This document shows positions 1 to 8,310 of a DNA stretch of 26,272 bases, piece after piece (position 1 is the first letter of the stretch; the number at the start of each line of letters is the position of its first letter). The notes under the pieces were generated by a model. It was given only the letters and a program-made list of their open reading frames with translations. It did no database searches and was not told the DNA's origin. A program made the translations under genes and the position numbers. This DNA is from JBLHKW01 sp047618565 (GTDB lineage Bacteria > Planctomycetota > UBA1135 > GCA-002686595). The stretch spans positions 1 to 26,272 of the forward strand of contig JBLHKW010000064.1 in the NCBI GenBank assembly GCA_047618565.1. The letters run 5' to 3'.

Positions 1-204
1 GGTGCCCGCTTCTGGGTTGCGCCAGGGGGGGGGGCCTCCGATGCCGACGCCGTCCTAATTCGTTACTCTGCCTGGAATCATGGCGATCGAGCAACATTGG
101 AGGGTGGGGGCGCGGACGGAGTCTGCTCGGGCCAGCAGCGGCGTGCTCCCGACGCTCGTTTATCCGCTGGGCGGCCAGGGAGGCGACCCGCAGGGGGGGG
201 CCAG

Positions 205-1839
205 ATGACCAACGCTAGCCTTCCGGCGACGGGCCCGTCCCGCGCAGACTTCCAGGGAAGCGCCCACCGAGATTCGCGCACGACGGGGATGCGGCAGCTC
301 TGGGGGTCCCTTCTCGTGGCAACGCTGGCGGTCCTGGCGCTCTGGTCCGTCGCGGACCACTTCGAGCCCGACCGTCTTCATCTTCACGGCCTCGGGGCGC
401 GCCTGAACGATCAGGCCGGCTACGTCACCACCGCCCGCATTCTGGCGGACACGGGTGAGCTGCGTAGCGGCCTCGTGTTGCCTGCGTTCGCCGATCACCC
501 GGCGTCGCGCGTGTACATGCCCGGCCATTACGTAATGTTGGCTCTCTCGTACAAGCTGTTCGGGTACAGCGTGGGCGCCTCCCTGTTGCCTAACCTGGTG
601 GCCTTCGTGCTCGCCGCCGTGGGCGTCTTCCTGATCGGCGCACGGCGTTACGGTGCGCCTGCCGGAATCGCGGCAGCGTTGTTCACGATCGCATTTCCAC
701 CGAACCTCGTCTTCGCCTTCACCGCCATGGCGGAGGGCACGATCCTGGCCGTCGGCGTCGCGGCGTTCTGTGTCTTCAATCTCATCGGGCCGCGCGCGCG
801 CCTCGTGAGCGCTCCGTTCCTCGTCGCCGCAAGTTTCCTGTTCCGCGAGACGGGGGCGCTGTGGGTGATTCCCATGGTGCTGGTGGTGCTCCATGAATCA
901 CGCGACAGGCGCTGGCGCCGAGCGACCATGCTGGCGCTTGCGACCGTCGCCGTGGTCTTCGCGGTTCAGCGCTGGCAGCTCGCGAGCGGCAAGGAGGCGC
1001 CGCCCCTGACCTGGTTGACCGGTGATGGCTTCAATTACGGGGACGCCCAGGCCGTCGCCGGCTCGCCGGACTCTATCGCGCCTTTCGAGTTCCTGGGGCT
1101 CGTGTGGACCAATCTGACGCGTAACGTGGAGTCTCTGGTCGAGCACGTCCTCATGGGCTCCGCCCGTTTCGAGCGCGGGTCGGTCTTCGCGTTGATCGCG
1201 ATCGTGGTCTCGACGCTCGTCATGGCCGTGGCCCGGATCCGTCGCGACCCGCTGCCGCTGGCGGCCGCAGGCCTGGCCCTCGCGACCTGGGCACTCGCGT
1301 TCGGGCTCTACGATGTGATCGGCCTGAAGCTCGTGCGTTCCAGCATGTTCTTCGTGCCACTCTGCGCGATCGCGCTGGCGGGAGGTGTGAGTGAACTCCT
1401 GGACCGCGTCCGGCCGCGCGCCGCGTGGACCTTGCCGTTGCTCTTACTGGCCTCCCTGGTGACATGGTTCGGGTGGAGCGCGCCGGCCTCTCGCGGGGCC
1501 GGGCTAGAGGTCGTCGCAGGGGATGACGAGGCCGACGCGGCGCTGCGCATCGTCAGTCAGCTCGGGCATGATGAGAGCACCCTGCTCGTCGCGCCATGGC
1601 CGCTCGGCATGCAGTACGCGGTCGCCAGGTATCCGGCGCTCTACTCGTTTCCTGTCGACAATGCCGCCACGCTGCGTCTGCTCGCGGAGCACCATTCGAT
1701 CGGCACTCTCATCGTCCGGCCCAACGGGATGGGCGACGTGACTCCGCGCGTCCTGCGGGGCGCCGGGCTCGCGCCCATGGGACAGCTCGCTGGGGCGGGC
1801 GAATCGACCCAGTACGTGGTCTTCCAGCGGCCGCGCTGA
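205..1839 (+). CDS. GT-C (PMT/family 39-like) membrane glycosyltransferase
   Basis: This is a 544-residue polytopic membrane protein. After a cytosolic N-terminus and a first membrane segment (around residues 30-50) there is an exoplasmic loop with an acidic N-D-Q-A-G-Y-V motif. That is the usual place of the catalytic Asp in GT-C enzymes using polyprenyl-phosphate sugars. A P-G-H-Y motif and roughly ten further hydrophobic segments follow, then a soluble C-terminal region after the last helix. The likely role is sugar transfer to a lipid or protein at the inner membrane. The frame is open back to an ATG at 97, but that extension is Arg/Gly-rich and looks non-coding. The ATG at 205 follows a G-rich stretch that could serve for ribosome binding, and ATG 289 is an alternative. 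The gene converges on the next glycosyltransferase with a 16-base gap. Acceptor and donor cannot be told from sequence. Confidence 0.75.
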   Translation: MTNASLPATGPSRADFQGSAHRDSRTTGMRQLWGSLLVATLAVLALWSVADHFEPDRLHLHGLGARLNDQAGYVTTARILADTGELRSGLVLPAFADHPASRVYMPGHYVMLALSYKLFGYSVGASLLPNLVAFVLAAVGVFLIGARRYGAPAGIAAALFTIAFPPNLVFAFTAMAEGTILAVGVAAFCVFNLIGPRARLVSAPFLVAASFLFRETGALWVIPMVLVVLHESRDRRWRRATMLALATVAVVFAVQRWQLASGKEAPPLTWLTGDGFNYGDAQAVAGSPDSIAPFEFLGLVWTNLTRNVESLVEHVLMGSARFERGSVFALIAIVVSTLVMAVARIRRDPLPLAAAGLALATWALAFGLYDVIGLKLVRSSMFFVPLCAIALAGGVSELLDRVRPRAAWTLPLLLLASLVTWFGWSAPASRGAGLEVVAGDDEADAALRIVSQLGHDESTLLVAPWPLGMQYAVARYPALYSFPVDNAATLRLLAEHHSIGTLIVRPNGMGDVTPRVLRGAGLAPMGQLAGAGESTQYVVFQRPR

Positions 1840-1855
1840 CGATCGCACCCGCTGC

Positions 1856-3412
1856 TCAGGAGCCCGGGATCGGGAAGACGGGAATGCGCGCGCCGCTATC
1901 GGTATGGATGAACCGAGGTTTCGTCGGCCCGCTGCTGAGCGCCTGAAACAGCTGCTTGTTGCGCTGGTCGAAGACGATGTAGTCCAGGTCGTAGCGTTCC
2001 AGGAGCTTGAGCTTGCGCAGGAAACGGAAGGTGTAGCAGCGCCGCCCCGAGAGCTGTTCGAGCACGGGTGCCTGGTTGCAGAGGATGCCGGCGTCCGTGG
2101 CCGTATTCTCGCGCAACCAGGCCGCGATCGTGAACAGGTCTTGCTTGGCTGGCTCGAGCTCCTGCGGCCTTCCGAGCTGCATGCCGTTCATGCCAAGCAG
2201 CAGCGTTGCCGCAAGGGCGGTCGCCCCGTGGGCCAGGCGCGGTCGCGCGATGCGGCGCGCCGCGAGGCGCGCGAGCGAGCGCACAGCCAGTAACGCGTAC
2301 AGGTAAACGAGTGGCGCGAGCGGCGCCGTCAGGCGAACCGCGTAGGTGAAGTAGGTCAACACGAGCGCCGCGTAGACCGGAGCCAGCCATTCGAAGAGGG
2401 TTGCGCCGCGCCGCAGGGCGATCAGGTAACCGGCCAGGGTGAGCAGGACCAGAACGGTCCGTGCGGCGGCGCCAGTGCCGAGGTGCAGCAGGTCGGCCAG
2501 GTCGGCGGCGGCCAGCCCGCCGTTCTTGCGGATGCGATCGATCCAGCCCTGGGTGTCGACCAGCGCGGACGCGGGATCCCCGGGGTCGACCCGGAACAGG
2601 GCCGTCCCGTAGTCGTGCAGGTAGAGCTGCTCGGCGGGCACCGGAGCAGCTTTCGCGGCGGAGTGCGAGAACAGGATCCAGGGCGCGCCGAGGGCCGCCA
2701 CCAGCGCGAGGGCGACCAGCGCCCTCAGCCGCTGCGGGCGACTGCGCCAGCCGATCAGCAAGACGCCCGGCAGGACCAGGATCGCTACCGTGCGCAGGTA
2801 GAGCGCTCCGGCAAGGCACAGGGCGCCGCCGAGCATGGCGGGCCATCCGAGTGCCGCTGGCGCGTCGGTCGTCGTCCGTGGCTCGCCGGCGGAGCGGCGC
2901 GTCGACAGCAGGGCGACGCCAGCGAAGAAGAGTGTCAGGAACGGAAACTCGGAGAGCACCTCGTTGAAGGCGTCGGTGAACATCGGGCTCGTGCCGGCCA
3001 GCAGCGCCACGCTCAGACCGATCCAGACGCCGTGGGAGATGCGCACGGCCCAGTAGATCGCGGCGACCGCGGTCACCCCGAAGGACATCAGCATCAGGTT
3101 GATGCGATACGGGTCGTAGCCGTCCTCTCTCACGGACATGGACAGGATCCAGGACATGCCCGGCGGGCGCAGGAAGAAGGGCTGGCCCTGATACAGGTAG
3201 CCGTCGCCCCTGGCCATCGATTCCCCGGTCAGCAGGTAGATGGCACCGTCCCATTCCGGGTGCCAGACATCATCGACCCAGTAGAAGAGGGCGATGAATG
3301 CGTACAGCGCGATGCACGCAGCCGGAAGGAATCGGGTCAGTTTGTTGGCGGCGGGTTGCATCTGCACTCGGCTGTCCGACTCGCTCCCATCGTAGCGGTC
3401 GCCGCCACGCAT
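1856..3412 (-). CDS. GT-C (PMT/family 39-like) membrane glycosyltransferase
   Basis: This is a 518-residue membrane protein with about ten hydrophobic segments. After the first helix, the first exoplasmic loop carries W-H-P-E-W-D-G-A-I-Y-L, the Asp-containing loop typical of family 39/PMT glycosyltransferases. An R-P-P-G-M-S-W motif follows, which is common in bacterial members. The C-terminal soluble part includes a Y-D-L-D-Y-I-V-F-D strand. The frame is open as far as 4861, but upstream sequence overlaps the cytochrome gene in another frame. The ATG at 3412 has a GAGAGG seven bases upstream and is preferred to the ATG at 3361, which lacks a site. It lies 38 bases downstream of the cytochrome gene on the same strand, so co-transcription is plausible. 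It is not closely similar to the other glycosyltransferase in the window. Substrate unknown. Confidence 0.78.
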   Translation of the reverse strand: MRGGDRYDGSESDSRVQMQPAANKLTRFLPAACIALYAFIALFYWVDDVWHPEWDGAIYLLTGESMARGDGYLYQGQPFFLRPPGMSWILSMSVREDGYDPYRINLMLMSFGVTAVAAIYWAVRISHGVWIGLSVALLAGTSPMFTDAFNEVLSEFPFLTLFFAGVALLSTRRSAGEPRTTTDAPAALGWPAMLGGALCLAGALYLRTVAILVLPGVLLIGWRSRPQRLRALVALALVAALGAPWILFSHSAAKAAPVPAEQLYLHDYGTALFRVDPGDPASALVDTQGWIDRIRKNGGLAAADLADLLHLGTGAAARTVLVLLTLAGYLIALRRGATLFEWLAPVYAALVLTYFTYAVRLTAPLAPLVYLYALLAVRSLARLAARRIARPRLAHGATALAATLLLGMNGMQLGRPQELEPAKQDLFTIAAWLRENTATDAGILCNQAPVLEQLSGRRCYTFRFLRKLKLLERYDLDYIVFDQRNKQLFQALSSGPTKPRFIHTDSGARIPVFPIPGS

Positions 3413-3450
3413 TTCGACGCCTCTCGGTGCGCGTTTGCCGGCGCTGCGGG

Positions 3451-5340
3451 TCAGCGCGGAGCGGGCTGGTGCAGCGGATCCAGGTCGTGGGCTGTCTGGC
3501 GCCATGCGCGGGCGCCGGCAGGATCTCCACCTTGCTCCGCGAGGGAGCCCAGGGTCGCCGCCAGTGCCGGGTGCGGGTGCAGGCGGTGGGCCGCGGTCAG
3601 GTCGCGCGCGAAGCCCTCCAGGTCGCCGAGCTTGTGGTGCAGGAGCGCGCGATTGCGCAGGGCGCCATCCGCCTTGGGAAAGCGGGCGAGCAGCTCGTCG
3701 AGCACGCGCAGGCCCGCGCGCGGGTCGCCGTTGTTGCCCAGCAACAGGCCCAGGTTGATGGCGCTCGGCGCCGTGGCCGGATCCAGGACCAGAGCGTGCT
3801 CGTAGGCGGCGCGCGCTTCCGCGATCCGTCCGGCGCCCTCGAGCAGGCTGCCGCGCACATGGTGGTACATGGGCAGGCGCTCGACGCGCGCGCTGACCGG
3901 CCGGTCCATGTAGCCGCTGGCCCGGGCGATGTGGCTGCGCGCGTAATAGCCCATCATCCAGATTCCCGCGTCGTCCACGTCCTCGGGCGGCGGCTCGCCG
4001 GGCCACGTGAATCGTTTCCATGCCGCCTGCGGGCTCTCCGCGAAATGAAGAGGTTTCGGCGCGCTCGGCGGGCCCGGGTCGCGGCGGATGAAGTGGTCGT
4101 GGATCTGGACCTCGGCCACGTCGAAGACTCCGGTTCGGCGCATGTGGCAGCTCGCGCAGTCCGCAGCGGGCGGGCGTGCTGAAGGAGCCAGGCCGCACGG
4201 GCTCGCGTCGGGCGCGGACCCGGCGGAGTCGATCCCGTCGATATGGCACTGCATGCACGCGTCCCGTACACGCCGCCGTTCTGTATCGTCGTGCAGGGTG
4301 CGGTGCGGGTCGTGGCAGGTGCCGCAGACCATCGTGTCCGACTGCAGGAAGCATTCGGAGAGCAGCAACCGCTGGACCTGGCTGACGAAGCCCACGTCCT
4401 GATCCGGGCGCGAGGCGACGAACACGGCGCGCCCTTCGAGCAGGTCGCCACCCGGGCGTGGGGGACCGAGCTGTCCAGGCTTCAGGATCACGCGCGCATC
4501 GCCCTGCAGGTGGCAGGCCGCGCAGATCGAGAGGCGTTCGATACGCGAGAGCTGCGCTATACGCAGGATGGGGTCGGCACCGCTGTGCTCCTCGCGCATG
4601 CGCGCGTGGCGCTCGACCGGTCCGTGGCAGGCGCCGCAGGAGATGCCACGCGGTTCCCATTGGCGTGCGCCCGTGGACGTGATCTCGGAGTGCAGGTTGA
4701 GGGGGAACTGTTCCGGCGGCGGCGCGTCCGTGTGGCAGCCGAGGCATTCGCCGGTGATCGGATTCGAGAAGCGCGAGCCGGGAGTGATGCTGTGGCTCGG
4801 CGCCAGTTCGCTGTGGCGCCGACCATCCGCCGTGGTCAGGGCTTCGAGCGGCGCGAGCCACAGGAAGTCACCCTGGAGTGCCGCGAACGAGCGATCCCGT
4901 TCGCCGGAACCGATGGCCAGTACGAGCTCGGCCCGCAGCTCGTGCTGGGGAGCGCCCGCATGGGTCTCGACGATCGAGGGATTGCCTTCGTGGTTCTCGA
5001 AGGCGTAGCTGTATCCGACGGGGGCGTCCGCGACGGCCCCGAGGCCCTCGAGTTCGGAGAGGGTCACCGGGCCGAGCGTGCGGGCCATGCCCGTGCGGCT
5101 CCAGTCGAGTGCGATGCGCGTGTGGCAATCGATGCAGCGTCCGCTCGCGTCCGAGGACGGGGGAGCCGACCACGGCGGTGCGAGCGCATGGCCCGCGACC
5201 TGGCCCGCGACCCGATCCGGGGGCGCGTCGCTGGGCGCGGAAGTTCCAGACGTGTCGCGCTCACTGGAGCCACAGGCGGCGAGCAGGCAGCCGCCCAGGA
5301 TGGCCATGGAGCGGTACGCGAGGTTTGATTGGGTACCCAT
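3451..5340 (-). CDS. Lipoprotein multihaem (7 CXXCH) cytochrome c with C-terminal TPR domain
   Basis: The product is 629 residues. A lipoprotein-type signal is seen, with lipobox L-A-A-C and the acylated Cys at position 23, followed by a Ser/Pro-rich linker. Seven CXXCH haem-binding motifs begin near residues 69, 199, 235, 273, 339, 362 and 395. The first two are far apart and the rest are clustered, as in cytochrome c554-like multihaem proteins. Residues about 495-625 form TPR repeats with pattern A-A-Y-E-H-A-L-x-L-D-P. The protein should be a membrane-anchored periplasmic electron carrier or redox enzyme. No catalytic subunit gene is adjacent, so its partner is unknown. The frame is open to 5517, but the ATG at 5340 places the lipobox correctly. 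ATG 5307 would shorten the signal. It diverges from fhs across about 160 bases. Confidence 0.88.
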   Translation of the reverse strand: MGTQSNLAYRSMAILGGCLLAACGSSERDTSGTSAPSDAPPDRVAGQVAGHALAPPWSAPPSSDASGRCIDCHTRIALDWSRTGMARTLGPVTLSELEGLGAVADAPVGYSYAFENHEGNPSIVETHAGAPQHELRAELVLAIGSGERDRSFAALQGDFLWLAPLEALTTADGRRHSELAPSHSITPGSRFSNPITGECLGCHTDAPPPEQFPLNLHSEITSTGARQWEPRGISCGACHGPVERHARMREEHSGADPILRIAQLSRIERLSICAACHLQGDARVILKPGQLGPPRPGGDLLEGRAVFVASRPDQDVGFVSQVQRLLLSECFLQSDTMVCGTCHDPHRTLHDDTERRRVRDACMQCHIDGIDSAGSAPDASPCGLAPSARPPAADCASCHMRRTGVFDVAEVQIHDHFIRRDPGPPSAPKPLHFAESPQAAWKRFTWPGEPPPEDVDDAGIWMMGYYARSHIARASGYMDRPVSARVERLPMYHHVRGSLLEGAGRIAEARAAYEHALVLDPATAPSAINLGLLLGNNGDPRAGLRVLDELLARFPKADGALRNRALLHHKLGDLEGFARDLTAAHRLHPHPALAATLGSLAEQGGDPAGARAWRQTAHDLDPLHQPAPR

Positions 5341-5464
5341 GGGCTTTCGCGGGCCATCTTCGGTCGCGGCCCGTTCCGTCGCAAGATCCCAGTGGGTAGG
5401 CTGGCCGGTTCGGCAGCCCATCCGTGGCCAGCTACCCGCCCCGCCCCGTGGGGGACTCCGCGCC

Positions 5465-5480
5465 CTCCCTGAGCAGGGAG
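5465..5480. promoter_or_regulatory. Palindrome in the fhs leader
   Basis: CTCCCTG and CAGGGAG form a perfect inverted repeat with a two-base centre. It ends 19 bases before the fhs start codon, in the intergenic region between the divergent cytochrome and fhs genes. It could be a protein-binding operator, or in RNA a small hairpin near the ribosome-binding region. No regulator is encoded nearby and no second copy was noticed, so the function is a guess. Confidence 0.3.
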
Positions 5481-5499
5481 CGTACCAGCAACAGCCCCC

Positions 5500-7191
5500 A
5501 TGCCTGATAACCAGCAAACGTACCCGTCCGATATCGAGATCGCGCGCTCAGCCCGTACCAAGCCCATCACCGAGATCGGACGCACGCTCGGGATCGGCCC
5601 GGAGGACCTGGTGCCCTACGGTGCCGACAAGGCCAAGGTGCGCATGGATTTCGTGGCGCGCGTCGAGGACCAGCCGCTGAGCAAGCTGGTGCTCGTGACG
5701 GCCATCTCGCCCACGCCGGCGGGCGAGGGCAAGACCACCACCACCGTTGGACTCGGGGACGCGCTGTCGCGCATCGGCAAGCGCGCCGTGATCTGCCTGC
5801 GCGAGCCCTCTCTGGGGCCCTGCTTCGGCATGAAGGGCGGCGCCGCGGGAGGCGGGCGCGCGCAGGTCGTCCCCATGGAGGACATCAACCTGCACTTCAC
5901 CGGGGATTTCCACGCCATCGGTGCGGCCCATAACCTGCTGGCGGCGGCGATCGACAACCACCTGCACTGGGGCAACGCGCTCGGTCTGGATCCGCGCCGC
6001 ATCACCTGGCGCCGAGTGCTCGATCTCAACGAGCGCGCCCTGCGCGACATCGTCGTCGGCCTGGGTGGCACGGGCAACTCCATTCCGCGCGAGACAGGCT
6101 TCGATATCACCGCAGCCTCGGAGGTCATGGCCATCCTGACCCTGGCCAGTTCCCGCAGCGATCTGCGCGAGCGCCTGGGGCGCATCGTCGTGGGGCAGAC
6201 CTACGATAGCGAGCGCATCTCGGCTTCCGACCTGAACGTGCACGGCGCCATGGCGACGCTCTTGAAGGACGCCATCTCGCCCAATCTCGTGCAGACGCTC
6301 GAGAACACGCCGGCCTTCATCCACGGCGGACCCTTCGCGAATATCGCCCACGGCTGCAACAGCGTCCTGGCCACCAAGCTGGCGCAACGCGTGAGCGAGT
6401 ACACCGTGACCGAGGCGGGCTTCGGTGCGGACCTGGGAGCCGAGAAGTTCTTCGACATCAAGTGCGGTAGCGCCGGGTTGCGACCCGACGTGGCTGTGAT
6501 CGTCGCGACCATCCGCGCACTCAAGCTGCACGGCGGCGTCGCCCAGGCGGATCTCGGGCAGTCGGACCCGGGCGCAGTCGAGGTCGGGATCGAGCATCTC
6601 GAGCGACACGTGCGCAATCTGCGTCGCTTTGGCGTTCCCGTCATCGTGTGCGTGAATGCCTTCGTCTCGGATAGCGAGCAGGAGACTGCGGTCCTGCTGG
6701 GCAGCGCCGAGCGTCTGGGGGTCCCGGTCGTGCGCGCCAGCCACTGGGAGCACGGCGGGGCGGGAGCGGAGGAGCTGGCCCATGCGGTGGTCGAACGGGC
6801 CGAATCGGGTCAGGCCGATTTCCGTCCCCTGTACACGGAGCGCGACGGGTTGCTCGCAAAGGTCGAGCGCGTCGCCCAGGACATCTACGGGGCGCGCGGA
6901 GTCGTCACTAACCCGCGCCTGCGTAAGACGTTCGAGCGGCTCGAGCAGGACGGCTACGGACATCTGCCCGTGTGTATCGCCAAGACCCAGTACTCCTTCT
7001 CGACGGATCCCTCCCTCAAGGGGTGCCCTTCGGACTTCGATATCCCGATCCGCTCCATCGAGCTACGGGCCGGGGCCGGGTTCATCCTGGTATTGACGGG
7101 CACCATCCTTACGATGCCCGGCCTTCCGAGAGTTCCGGCGGCAGAGAGCATCGACGTGGACGCCGATGGGCGCATCGAGGGCCTGTTCTAG
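5500..7191 (+). CDS. fhs: Formate--tetrahydrofolate ligase
   Basis: The 563-residue product matches the usual length (about 555-560) and sequence of 10-formyltetrahydrofolate synthetase, the ATP-dependent enzyme joining formate to tetrahydrofolate. The N-terminus has the family signature P-S-D-I-E-I-A. A P-loop variant P-T-P-A-G-E-G-K-T-T lies near residue 70. R-E-P-S-L-G-P-C-F-G-M-K-G-G-A-A-G-G-G, H-F-T-G-D, E-N-T-P-A-F-I-H-G-G-P-F-A-N-I-A-H-G-C-N-S and G-A-D-L-G-A-E-K-F follow in order, all hallmark blocks. It acts in cytosolic one-carbon metabolism, supplying formyl units for purines and initiator tRNA or feeding formate oxidation. No folD or other folate gene is adjacent. The start is the only ATG consistent with the family N-terminus, and the ribosome-binding site is weak. 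It is transcribed away from the cytochrome gene. Confidence 0.97.
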   Translation: MPDNQQTYPSDIEIARSARTKPITEIGRTLGIGPEDLVPYGADKAKVRMDFVARVEDQPLSKLVLVTAISPTPAGEGKTTTTVGLGDALSRIGKRAVICLREPSLGPCFGMKGGAAGGGRAQVVPMEDINLHFTGDFHAIGAAHNLLAAAIDNHLHWGNALGLDPRRITWRRVLDLNERALRDIVVGLGGTGNSIPRETGFDITAASEVMAILTLASSRSDLRERLGRIVVGQTYDSERISASDLNVHGAMATLLKDAISPNLVQTLENTPAFIHGGPFANIAHGCNSVLATKLAQRVSEYTVTEAGFGADLGAEKFFDIKCGSAGLRPDVAVIVATIRALKLHGGVAQADLGQSDPGAVEVGIEHLERHVRNLRRFGVPVIVCVNAFVSDSEQETAVLLGSAERLGVPVVRASHWEHGGAGAEELAHAVVERAESGQADFRPLYTERDGLLAKVERVAQDIYGARGVVTNPRLRKTFERLEQDGYGHLPVCIAKTQYSFSTDPSLKGCPSDFDIPIRSIELRAGAGFILVLTGTILTMPGLPRVPAAESIDVDADGRIEGLF

Positions 7192-7264
7192 GGGACATCC
7201 CTGGGGCGCAGGCAGTTCCGATCACAAAGCCCTCAGGTTCCCGTTTTCGCCGGACGATACTCCG

Positions 7265-7282
7265 AGCGCTCCCAGGAGCGCT
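7265..7282 (+). terminator. Hairpin downstream of fhs
   Basis: AGCGCTC and GAGCGCT pair perfectly around a four-base loop, 73 bases after the fhs stop codon and 42 bases before the lipoprotein start. There is no following T-run, so it is not a classical intrinsic terminator. It may still be an RNA-stabilising 3' structure or part of the lipoprotein leader. Confidence 0.35.
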
Positions 7283-7324
7283 GAATCCTTGACCGAAGCC
7301 TTGAGCCCAGTAACGAATCAACAG

Positions 7325-8074
7325 ATGAACCGCATCCAGACGATTGTGAGTGCCACCGGCCTGTTCCTGCTCGCCAGTGCCACCAGTTCCTGTCAGGACA
7401 TGAACACCTTCTTCACCGGCGAGAAGTTCTCGCGCGCGCCGGAGGGGTCACCGCGTGTTGAAGCCGAGTTGACCGTGCGCGTCGACGACGCATTCATGGA
7501 GGCCTTCGCCAGCGTCGAGCAGGCCGTTGAACTCGGCGGTGCAACCTCCGAACTTGTGCTCGACCTCGCGGATGTGGGTACCCGTTTCTACCCGGTGCCC
7601 TCCGAGGAGTACGAGTCCCAGGAGTCCCGTCCGCGCTACTTCATGCTGGTCGAGATCGACGGCCTGGAGTTCGACTTCGATACCGAGACCGTTTCGACGC
7701 CGGCGACGGCCGAGGACGGTGAGTCGGATTCCGATACGGAGTCCGAAGAGGTCGTGAGGGAGCCGGTCACCCGGGTCGTCTTGCGCAGCGTCACCTGCTC
7801 GGCCTCCGCTTCGCTCAAGAAGCGTCGCAAGGACGCGCCCTCACTGGTCGTTGGCCACAGCCGCGCCGAGGGTGTCGTGCGGGTTCCGGTCGAGATCGAT
7901 ATGGCAGAGGAGACCTACACCGTGCGCAGCGAAGACGGCCAGTCGGTGGCCGTGCGCCGTGCGGACATCCTCGCAGCCGTGGACCGCGCGGTCGTCGCCT
8001 CCCTGCGTGACATGGTGCGTGCCGTCGATCGCGAATTCGCGTTCGAAGGCACGGACGTCGGCCAGGCCCGCTGA
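7325..8074 (+). CDS. Putative lipoprotein of unknown function with acidic insert
   Basis: This 249-residue product is not one I recognise. It starts with a short basic N-terminus, a hydrophobic stretch and A-T-S-S-C-Q-D, a plausible though non-canonical lipobox with Cys near residue 23. So it is probably exported and lipid-anchored. The middle has a strongly acidic, low-complexity segment (E-D-G-E-S-D-S-D-T-E-S-E-E) near residues 130-145, which looks like a solvent-exposed linker between two alpha/beta regions. The C-terminal half is rich in Val, Arg and Glu with no catalytic motif I can name. The frame is open to 7166, inside fhs, but the ATG at 7325 gives the signal sequence. It is the last plus-strand gene before the palindromic repeat element. 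Confidence 0.75.
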   Translation: MNRIQTIVSATGLFLLASATSSCQDMNTFFTGEKFSRAPEGSPRVEAELTVRVDDAFMEAFASVEQAVELGGATSELVLDLADVGTRFYPVPSEEYESQESRPRYFMLVEIDGLEFDFDTETVSTPATAEDGESDSDTESEEVVREPVTRVVLRSVTCSASASLKKRRKDAPSLVVGHSRAEGVVRVPVEIDMAEETYTVRSEDGQSVAVRRADILAAVDRAVVASLRDMVRAVDREFAFEGTDVGQAR

Positions 8075-8089
8075 CAGGCCGTCGAGCGC

Positions 8090-8108
8090 GCTGAGTCCGT
8101 CGCTCAGC
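8090..8108 (+). terminator. Small hairpin after the lipoprotein gene
   Basis: GCTGAG and CTCAGC pair around a seven-base loop, 16 bases after the lipoprotein stop. The right arm touches the left end of the repeat element, so the hairpin may be part of the sequence into which the element inserted. No T-run follows. Confidence 0.25.
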
Positions 8109-8310
8109 TAGCCCGGTCTATTCATGAGCCGCGAGGCGAAACGCCTCGATTCGGGCTTTGGTGGTGCTTTGCGGGCATTGGCCCCGCAGGCGACCTTTTT
8201 TGGTCGCCGAGGACGCCAATGTTCGCAAAGTGCCGCCAAAGCCCGAAAGGACGGCGAAGCCGGCCGTTCGTGGTATTTCGTCCGCGTGGTCATGAATAGA
8301 TCGGGCTAGC
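8107..8310. mobile_element. 204-bp palindromic MITE-like element (element 1)
   Basis: The ends are 21-base inverted repeats (8107-8127 and 8290-8310) with one mismatch, beginning CTAGCCCGGTCTATTCATGA. Inside are a perfect 7-bp hairpin at 8132-8148, a long imperfect palindrome with 31-base arms at 8152-8182 and 8215-8245, a 7-bp stem with a T6 loop at 8189-8208, and smaller stems at 8249-8283. CTAG flanks both ends, consistent with a 4-bp target duplication, although CTAG is itself a palindrome and could belong to the repeat. No transposase is encoded. Symmetric 61-codon frames exist on both strands and look like by-products of the palindrome. The right end supplies the last four codons and stop of the aminotransferase gene. 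A non-autonomous insertion or structured intergenic repeat is likely. Confidence 0.8.

Noticed and set aside
2483..3805. 440-codon plus-strand frame across the glycosyltransferase and cytochrome genes
   Set aside because: It spans two real minus-strand genes and their intergenic region, with Gln/Arg/Gly-rich shadow composition.
3413..4861. Long minus-strand extension making a 1001-residue glycosyltransferase
   Set aside because: It overlaps the cytochrome gene in another frame, is Arg/Pro/Ala-rich and has no homology signal. The CXXCH frame is clearly the real one.
5548..6963. 471-codon minus-strand frame opposite fhs
   Set aside because: Antisense shadow of a highly conserved gene in GC-rich DNA; its composition is rich in Arg, His, Asp and Gln, without motifs.
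8108..8309. 61-codon frames on both strands of element 1
   Set aside because: They mirror each other because the element is a palindrome; starts and stops come from the terminal repeats, and no ribosome site is evident.
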